From Pseudomonadota bacterium (lineage in GTDB: Bacteria > Pseudomonadota > Gammaproteobacteria > Pseudomonadales > Azotimanducaceae), in NCBI GenBank assembly GCA_027622495.1, contig JAQBYL010000097.1, positions 1 to 11,524 of the forward strand: a stretch of DNA of 11,524 bases. Direction: 5' to 3'. A program made the translations under genes and the position numbers. The notes below the pieces were generated by a model, which was not told the DNA's origin, searched no databases, and saw nothing but the letters and a program-made list of their open reading frames with translations. Position 1 is the first letter of the stretch; each line of letters starts with the position of its first letter. This document shows, in pieces, positions 6,769 through 11,524 of this stretch.

Positions 6769-7541
6769 AAGAACGCGTCGTAGTTCGGACCGCGCCGCAG
6801 ATGGTGCCCACCATCAACCGACAGGTTAACCCCGGTAATCCAGCTGGACTCCGGACCGCAGAGAAAGCGCACTGCGTTGGCAATGTCTTCGGTGACACCA
6901 GTTCTGCCAAGCGGCATGCAGGCGAGATAGTCGTTGTGTACGGCTTGCGTTGCGAACAGACCAGCAGCGATGTCGGTATCAACCAGACCGGGGCAGACAC
7001 TGTTGACTCTGATCCCGGATTCTCCTAACTCATCGGCTGAAGTTCGTACGAACATATCAATTGCCGCCTTGCTGGCACAATACGCATGCATGAAACGATG
7101 GGTCCGCACCCCGGCGATGGATGAAATCGCACACATGGCACCACCGCCGTGCTCGGCAATCGCGGCACCTGCGTGCTTGAAGGTATGGAAGGTACCGTTC
7201 AGATTGATGTCCATGATCCTGCGCCAGTCAGTGGCTTGCGTCATGCTTAGCGGCGCGATACCGCCCGTGCCAGCATTCGCAACCGCAATCGTCAGGGGGG
7301 CAAGTCTGGCAGCGTTTTCAACTGCTGCGCGAACTGCATCCTCATCACTGACGTCGGCAGCCAGTGCCGCCACATCGCCGAATGCAGACAATTCCGCCAC
7401 TGCTGAATCGAGCTTCGCCCGGGTGCGACCGATGATCGTCACTCTCGCACCTTCGCGGATAAACGCATGCGCGCAGGCAAGCCCGATGCCACTGCCACCG
7501 CCGGTTACCAGCGCGTGCTGGCCTTTGAGTTTGTCGCTCAC
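6759..7541 (-). CDS. Short-chain dehydrogenase/reductase (SDR), classical type
   Basis: The 260-residue protein has every classical SDR landmark: the cofactor loop TGGGSGIG (13-20), an acidic site AADVSD (61-66), NAG (89-91), Asn113, catalytic Ser141 (AISSIAG) and Tyr154/Lys158 (YCASK), then PGLVDTD (184-190) and a C-terminal GVNLSVDGG (237-245). Arg39 and Arg41 after the second strand (IIGRTRAK) favour NADP(H) over NAD(H), by family knowledge. It would interconvert an alcohol and a ketone, plausibly a hydroxyacyl-CoA or cyclic alcohol step. The start is GTG at 7541, overlapping the acyl-CoA dehydrogenase stop as GTGA, so it is translationally coupled and the last gene of the three-gene operon. 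Its 3' end overlaps the amidohydrolase gene by 10 bp. Confidence 0.93.
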   Translation of the reverse strand: MSDKLKGQHALVTGGGSGIGLACAHAFIREGARVTIIGRTRAKLDSAVAELSAFGDVAALAADVSDEDAVRAAVENAARLAPLTIAVANAGTGGIAPLSMTQATDWRRIMDINLNGTFHTFKHAGAAIAEHGGGAMCAISSIAGVRTHRFMHAYCASKAAIDMFVRTSADELGESGIRVNSVCPGLVDTDIAAGLFATQAVHNDYLACMPLGRTGVTEDIANAVRFLCGPESSWITGVNLSVDGGHHLRRGPNYDAFFQR

Positions 7542-8785
7542 GCTGACCCGCCCGTGGGGATCTGGTTGAAGGCGATGCCTTTGTCGGCACGCATATCTGC
7601 GGGCAGGCCGAGTACTCTTTCCGCGATGATGTTGCGTAATATCTGATCGGTTCCGCCTTCGATCCGAACGGCGGGTGAGCGCAACAGCATGGCCTGAAAA
7701 CGCGCTGCCCCTTCGGCAATCTCGGGATCGACGATCACCGAAGAATAACCCTGCAGGTCCATCGCGTACTTGGCGATGTCCTGCATCAGACCGCCCGCCA
7801 CCAGTTTGCCGATGGAATTTTCCGGTCCCGGCATGTCGCCTTTAGACAGTGCGGTGAGGGCGCGCGCAGCGGTGTTTTTCAAACCTGCTGCCTTGCAGTG
7901 CCAGTCGGCGAGCCTCGATCGCACCGCCGGGTTATCAATCGCTTTGCCTGGACCGAGCGGAAGTGAACGCACCAGCTCATTGATTTCCGGAAAGCCGGTG
8001 GATATGCCGCCGCCGATCGCCAGACGCTCGTTCATGAGTGTGGTGATCGACACCCGCCACCCTTCACCCACACCGCCGAGCCTTTGCGCGTCAGGGATGC
8101 GTACGTTGTCGAAGTAGACTTCGTTGAACCCGCTCTGGCCGTTGACCTGTTTGATCGGCCGGATATCCACACCCGGTGAACGCATATCGAGGAAGAACAT
8201 GGTCAGACCCGCGTGCTTGGCGACCGTCGGATCGGTTCGCGTGATCAGAATGCCGAAGTCGGAGTACTGCGCACCCGAGGTCCAGATTTTCTGCCCATTG
8301 ATCACCCATTCATCACCGTCTTTTTCTGCCCGCGTGCGCAAGCCCGCCAGATCGGAACCGCTATTTGGTTCGGAAAACAGCTGACACCAGACCTCTTCGC
8401 CGCTTGCGAGTTTGGGCAGGTAACGGGCCTTGTGGTCTTCGCCGGCGTAGGCCATCAACGTTGGCCCACACATGCCCTGGCCGATGATGAATGAACCAGC
8501 AAGCTTGCCGTAAACGCCTTCTTCCTGACTCCAGATCACACTCTGAATAGGGGTCGCGCCGCGACCGCCGTATTCTTGCGGCCATTGCAGACAGGCCCAC
8601 CCGGCATCAGCTTTGGTTTTCTGCCAGCGTTTGGCCGCTTCAAGCGGATCTTCGTCACCAGTATCGAGGCCGCCGAAAGTGCTGGTGGCAAGCGCATCAT
8701 GCAGATGGGCTGGTGCATTCGCCTCGATCCAGGCTCTGGCTTCCTGACGGAAGGTGGCTTCTTCGGGGGTATCTTCAAAATTCAT
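7538..8785 (-). CDS. Acyl-CoA dehydrogenase, catalytic-Glu-bearing subunit
   Basis: The 415-residue flavoenzyme should remove hydrogens from C-alpha and C-beta of an acyl-CoA. Seen in order: an N-terminal helical domain with WPQEYGGRGA (68-77), GMCGPTLMAYAGEDHK (104-119), the first family signature QLFSEPNSGSDLAG (135-148), INGQKIWTSGA (162-172) and a C-terminal RIEGGTDQILRNIIAERVLG (374-393). In the last motif, Glu376 sits where medium-chain acyl-CoA dehydrogenase has its base. The usual FAD-contact motifs of the C-terminal half (FGxxIxxFQ and QxxGGxG) are not recognisable. This matches the FadE26/FadE28-like subunits of heteromeric dehydrogenases. ATG 8785 is preceded by AAGGAG with an 8-nt spacer; a longer frame to 8818 is less likely. 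The partner gene ends 13 nt upstream; the SDR start overlaps the stop. Confidence 0.93.
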   Translation of the reverse strand: MNFEDTPEEATFRQEARAWIEANAPAHLHDALATSTFGGLDTGDEDPLEAAKRWQKTKADAGWACLQWPQEYGGRGATPIQSVIWSQEEGVYGKLAGSFIIGQGMCGPTLMAYAGEDHKARYLPKLASGEEVWCQLFSEPNSGSDLAGLRTRAEKDGDEWVINGQKIWTSGAQYSDFGILITRTDPTVAKHAGLTMFFLDMRSPGVDIRPIKQVNGQSGFNEVYFDNVRIPDAQRLGGVGEGWRVSITTLMNERLAIGGGISTGFPEINELVRSLPLGPGKAIDNPAVRSRLADWHCKAAGLKNTAARALTALSKGDMPGPENSIGKLVAGGLMQDIAKYAMDLQGYSSVIVDPEIAEGAARFQAMLLRSPAVRIEGGTDQILRNIIAERVLGLPADMRADKGIAFNQIPTGGSA

Positions 8786-8798
8786 ACATGATCTCCTT

Positions 8799-9905
8799 TT
8801 AAGGCGCGCTCGCCGCAAGGGCGTTGACCAGCTTGTTTTCCCAGGTCGTCAGACCACCGAGCAACAACGTGAGGTAGTTGGATCGCCGGTAGTACAGATG
8901 ACAATCGAATTCCCAGGTAAAACCCATACCACCGTGCACCTGAATATTGTCGCGGGAACACAGTTGATAGGCCTGGGTTGCCGACACCCGCGCGGTCGCG
9001 GCCGCCAGAGCCAGGTCAGCGGAATCATTGGCCAGTGCCCAGCCTGCGTAGTAACAGTTGGACTCAGCCAGTTTTAACGCAACATACATGTCCGCCAACA
9101 TGTGTTTGAGCGCCTGGAACGAGCCGATGGGGCGACCGAAAGCAAACCGCTCCTTGGCGTAAGCGACCGCCATATCAAGGGCTTTTCTGGCGCCGCCAAG
9201 CTGTTCAAAGGCAAACAGCACGGCCGCACGGTTGTACACCAGATCGAGAATCTGGAAGCCCTCGCCGACCGGACCCAGCAGTTCCACCGGTGTGTGATCA
9301 AAGACAAGCATCGCTGCGTTGCTCGTCGGATCAACAGTTTCAAGATCGGTTCGCTGAACGCTCTGATCGAGCTGCGCAATGTAAAGCCCAGGACCCCCCT
9401 GACCTTGAGCCAGCACGATCGCCAGATCCGCAATCCCGCCGTCAGGCACGATCAGTTTGCGGCCTGCAAGCTTACCTTCGCTCACCTTGCAGCTGATCGT
9501 CTGCTCGCTCAGCTCATTAAGCGTTTCCGCAACCGCCAGTGTGCCGATCTTCGCACCGCTCGCCAGATCCGGCAGCAGGCTTGATTTCTGGGCATCACTC
9601 CCGGCAACCAGCAGGGCTTCAGCCGCCAGGTAAATCGACGACCCGAAGGGCACCGGGGCTATGTGAGCGCCCAGTTCCTCGGCCACCAGACACAGGGTCA
9701 GATAACCGGCTTCCACACCACCGTAAGCGGCCGGGATCGCCGTGCCAGGTAAACCCAACTCCTTCAGGCCCTGCCACACTTCACTGGAATAAACTGCCTG
9801 TCCCTCCAGCACTTTGCGCACAACGCGCGTATCGCAATGGTCATTCAGAAATCGCGCCGTCTGGTCCTGGACCATCTTCTCATCGTCAGAAAAATCAAAA
9901 TTCAC
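8799..9905 (-). CDS. Divergent acyl-CoA dehydrogenase, likely non-catalytic partner subunit
   Basis: The 368-residue protein starts VNFDFSDDEKMVQDQTARFL and shows AAYGGVEAG (59-67), VAEELGAHIAPVPFG (74-88), KERFAFGRPIGSFQALKHML (251-270) and QVHGGMGFTWEFDCHLYYRR (322-341), all acyl-CoA dehydrogenase hallmarks. The first signature is degenerate (LAVAETLNELSEQ, 123-135; no GSD). After the GGMG motif the position of the usual catalytic Glu reads NYLTLLLGG (343-351), with no acidic residue. The alternative base position of isovaleryl-CoA dehydrogenase aligns by eye with an alanine (228). It resembles FadE27/FadE29-type partner subunits: the FAD-binding C-terminal motifs are retained, the base is lacking. 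The start is GTG 9905, with GGGGACAGG just upstream. The frame stays open a further 558 nt upstream, but that part is antisense to the oxidoreductase and not family-like. It is first gene of the operon. Confidence 0.9.
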   Translation of the reverse strand: MNFDFSDDEKMVQDQTARFLNDHCDTRVVRKVLEGQAVYSSEVWQGLKELGLPGTAIPAAYGGVEAGYLTLCLVAEELGAHIAPVPFGSSIYLAAEALLVAGSDAQKSSLLPDLASGAKIGTLAVAETLNELSEQTISCKVSEGKLAGRKLIVPDGGIADLAIVLAQGQGGPGLYIAQLDQSVQRTDLETVDPTSNAAMLVFDHTPVELLGPVGEGFQILDLVYNRAAVLFAFEQLGGARKALDMAVAYAKERFAFGRPIGSFQALKHMLADMYVALKLAESNCYYAGWALANDSADLALAAATARVSATQAYQLCSRDNIQVHGGMGFTWEFDCHLYYRRSNYLTLLLGGLTTWENKLVNALAASAP

Positions 9906-9933
9906 GCCTGTCCCCGGAAAACTGATGGGATCG

Positions 9934-9963
9934 ATTATTGCCCGAAACGTGACCCGCTGATAA
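9934..9963 (-). promoter_or_regulatory. Candidate sigma-70-like promoter of the dehydrogenase operon
   Basis: On the minus strand, TTATCA (plus positions 9963-9958; four of six matches to TTGACA) and AATAAT (9939-9934; five of six to TATAAT) are separated by 18 nt. The -10 ends 28 nt before the GTG start at 9905, a sensible leader length. It lies in the 150-bp gap between the divergent operon and the oxidoreductase gene. Matching was by eye. Confidence 0.38.
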
Positions 9964-10055
9964 GGGCTTCTTGGTTTGCCGCCCCTCTCGCCGACGTTGA
10001 TCCATCTGCACGATCTGCCATCATCGTCCAATTTTAGCGTCACACGGGCGAACAC

Positions 10056-11444
10056 ATGACAATCAAAGCGGACTACCTGGTCGTTGGCAGCGGCGCCATG
10101 GGGATGGCCTTCACGGATACGCTGATCAAAGAAACCGATGCAACGGTTGCGATCGTCGATAAGCACGGCAAACCCGGCGGCCACTGGAACGACGCCTATC
10201 CATTTGTGCGTCTGCACCAGCCATCGGCTTTTTACGGGGTGAATTCGCTCAACCTCGGCAACGATCAGATCGATCAGACCGGCTGGAATGAGGGGCTTTA
10301 TGAGCTGGCTTCCGGTGCTGAGGTCTGTGCTTATTTTGATCACGTGATGCAGCGGATCTTTCTGCCTTCCCGCCGGGTGCAGTACTTTCCCATGTCGGAA
10401 CACCTCGGCGACGGAAAAATCCGGTCTCTGGTCAGCGGTCAGATGAGCAAGGTTGCGGCCCATAAAACCGTCGATGCCAGCTACATGAACGTCAAGGTCC
10501 CGTCGGTCCGTGGCCCCCTTTACGATATCGACGACGGTGTAGCCTGTGTTGCATTAAATGAGCTGCCGAAGATCTCCCGACCGGCTGCGGGCTACGTGGT
10601 CATCGGCGCTGGCAAAACGGGGATGGATGCGTGCCTGTGGCTGTTGTCGAATGGCGTCGACCCTGATTCGATCACCTGGATCATGCCACGCGACTCATGG
10701 ATGCTGGATCGCGCAAACATCCAGCCCGGCGAGAAGTTCGCGAACTCCATTGTCACCGGCACGATTCGCCAGATGGAAGCCATCGCCGAATCCAGTTCCG
10801 TCGATGAACTGTTCGACAAGGTCAATGCCTGCGGCCAGCTTCTGCGACTGTCGGATGACGTCAGGCCGAGCATGTATCGCTGCGCCACGGTGACCAGAGC
10901 GGAACTGGCGCAACTGCAACGGATCACGAACATCGTGCGCAAGGGCCGGGTCACGCATATTTCCGGCGACACCATTCAACTTGAAAAGGGCTCTGAACCC
11001 ACCAGTGCCGCTCACCTGCACATTGATTGCTCGGCGGATGCCCTGGAACGCCGGCCGATCCTGCCTGTGTTCGACGGCGATCACATCTGCCTTCAGTCAG
11101 TGCGCACGTGTCAGCAGGTGTTCAGCGCCGCGTTCATTGCCCACATCGAAGCGAGCGAAACCGATGAAGCGATCAAGAATCAGCTGTGCACGGTGGTGCC
11201 ACACCCCAACAGCGACATCGATTTTCTGCGAACCACATTGGCGAACACGCTGAACGCTGCTGCCTGGGCGCAGAAACCGGATCTGCAGAAGTGGCTTGCG
11301 AATGCCCGTCTGGACGGTTTCACACCGGCGCCCGGAACCAGGCAACCCGCAGGCGCGATGCCTCAAGAAACGATGTCTCGTTTTGCTCAGGTCGCCATGC
11401 CTGCGGTGGGCAACTTGCAGAAGTTGCTGGGCGAGATCAGCTGA
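10056..11444 (+). CDS. FAD/NAD(P)-binding oxidoreductase, flavin monooxygenase-like
   Basis: The 462-residue protein has two dinucleotide-binding motifs. The first, VVGSGAMGMAF (9-19, GxGxxG), leads to VAIVDKHGKPGGHWNDAYPF (31-50), the E/D-R-x-GGxW pattern of flavoprotein monooxygenases with Asp35 at the end of the second strand. The second is VVIGAGKTGMDACLWL (181-196), a site for NAD(P)H. The VRLHQPSAFYG segment (51-61) follows, as in FMO-like proteins. A Baeyer-Villiger or N-hydroxylating family signature (FxGxxxHxxxW/P) is not seen, so substrate and reaction remain open; oxidation of a ring or ketone would fit the catabolic neighbourhood. ATG 10056 has only a weak ribosome site (GGGCG, about 5 nt upstream). 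It is divergent from the dehydrogenase operon and ends 4 nt from the convergent gene at the right edge. Confidence 0.83.
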   Translation: MTIKADYLVVGSGAMGMAFTDTLIKETDATVAIVDKHGKPGGHWNDAYPFVRLHQPSAFYGVNSLNLGNDQIDQTGWNEGLYELASGAEVCAYFDHVMQRIFLPSRRVQYFPMSEHLGDGKIRSLVSGQMSKVAAHKTVDASYMNVKVPSVRGPLYDIDDGVACVALNELPKISRPAAGYVVIGAGKTGMDACLWLLSNGVDPDSITWIMPRDSWMLDRANIQPGEKFANSIVTGTIRQMEAIAESSSVDELFDKVNACGQLLRLSDDVRPSMYRCATVTRAELAQLQRITNIVRKGRVTHISGDTIQLEKGSEPTSAAHLHIDCSADALERRPILPVFDGDHICLQSVRTCQQVFSAAFIAHIEASETDEAIKNQLCTVVPHPNSDIDFLRTTLANTLNAAAWAQKPDLQKWLANARLDGFTPAPGTRQPAGAMPQETMSRFAQVAMPAVGNLQKLLGEIS

Positions 11445-11448
11445 AGCC

Positions 11449-11524
11449 TTATCCGGAAGAGGCAGCGGCAGAAGCAGCACCAGCGCGACGCAGTATCAAC
11501 TCGGCGCGTATTTCATCGTGCCGT
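11449..11524 (-). CDS. C-terminal fragment of an unidentified protein (runs off right edge)
   Basis: Read on the minus strand, the frame ending in TAA at 11451-11449 is open to the window edge for 24 codons and gives a charged, helix-like segment RHDEIRAELILRRAGA followed by an Ala/Ser-rich tail ASAAASSG. Composition and the charged helix with a low-complexity end look like a real C-terminus, but the piece is too short to assign. It converges on the oxidoreductase gene with a 4-nt gap, matching the tight convergent ends elsewhere in the window. Confidence 0.45.
   Translation of the reverse strand, partial: RHDEIRAELILRRAGAASAAASSG

Noticed and set aside
6934..7569. Plus-strand open frame (211 codons) opposite the SDR gene.
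   Set aside because: Antisense shadow: Ala/Ser/Pro-rich composition with no domain, while the minus strand encodes a complete SDR with all motifs.
9997..10038. TTGATC as a -35 box for the FMO-like oxidoreductase.
   Set aside because: No acceptable -10 hexamer at 16-18 nt; nearest T/A-rich stretch is about 30 nt away.
9906..10463. The 368-aa dehydrogenase frame remains open for 186 more codons upstream, giving a possible 554-aa protein.
   Set aside because: Most of the extension is antisense to the conserved FAD-binding N-terminus of the oxidoreductase, it has no family-like features, and a GTG with an upstream GGGGACAGG fits the usual acyl-CoA dehydrogenase N-terminus.
1..11524. CRISPR arrays, tRNA/rRNA genes, insertion sequences and phage or defence genes.
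   Set aside because: No regularly spaced repeats, no cloverleaf-like or rRNA-like stretches, and no transposase, integrase, nuclease or toxin-antitoxin proteins were recognised on either strand.

Overview
The window is gene-dense, moderately high-GC bacterial DNA with short intergenic gaps, clear Shine-Dalgarno sequences before several genes, and ATG and GTG starts. The gene types (CocE/NonD-type acyl hydrolase, a diverged crotonase, paired acyl-CoA dehydrogenases, an SDR, an amidohydrolase, an FAD-dependent oxidoreductase, a CPXCG protein) suggest a Gram-negative proteobacterium, probably a gammaproteobacterium of the metabolically versatile, lipid/terpenoid/steroid-degrading kind. The taxonomic guess is inference from gene content, not from a marker gene. 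No rRNA, tRNA, CRISPR array, integrase, transposase or phage gene was seen.

Layout. Positions 1-102 hold the 5' end of a minus-strand membrane-protein gene that runs off the left edge. A 34-codon ORF with its own Shine-Dalgarno sequence and a signal-peptide-like N-terminus lies at 199-303. It abuts, tail to tail, a minus-strand crotonase-family gene (312-1163) that lacks both classical catalytic glutamates. Divergent from it, a CocE-like serine hydrolase (1284-3161) is followed by a small P-loop kinase-like protein (3189-3758). These face a minus-strand CPXCG zinc-ribbon-like protein (3765-4058). A secreted pectate-lyase-like beta-helix protein (4180-5478) and a metal-dependent amidohydrolase (5566-6768) follow on the plus strand.

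The most coherent functional unit is the minus-strand operon 9905 -> 6759. It encodes a divergent acyl-CoA dehydrogenase (368 aa), a second acyl-CoA dehydrogenase (415 aa) and an SDR, with a 13-nt gap and then a 4-nt GTGA overlap. The two dehydrogenases have complementary sets of conserved motifs: one keeps the catalytic Glu, the other keeps the C-terminal FAD-contact motifs. This is the pattern known from heteromeric alpha2beta2 acyl-CoA dehydrogenases of steroid side-chain degradation. Divergent from this operon is a flavin monooxygenase-like oxidoreductase (10056-11444), followed by the 3' end of another minus-strand gene at the right edge.

Taken together, the window looks like part of a catabolic region for CoA-activated, possibly cyclic or branched, hydrophobic substrates: acyl-CoA dehydrogenation, crotonase chemistry, alcohol/ketone oxidoreduction, flavoenzyme oxidation and metal-dependent hydrolysis or decarboxylation. 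The actual substrate cannot be read from the sequence. Nothing in the window amounts to a clearly new defence, mobile or RNA system. The points most worth a second look are the split-motif dehydrogenase pair, the crotonase without its glutamates, the small exported peptide ORF, and the very tight convergent gene ends.
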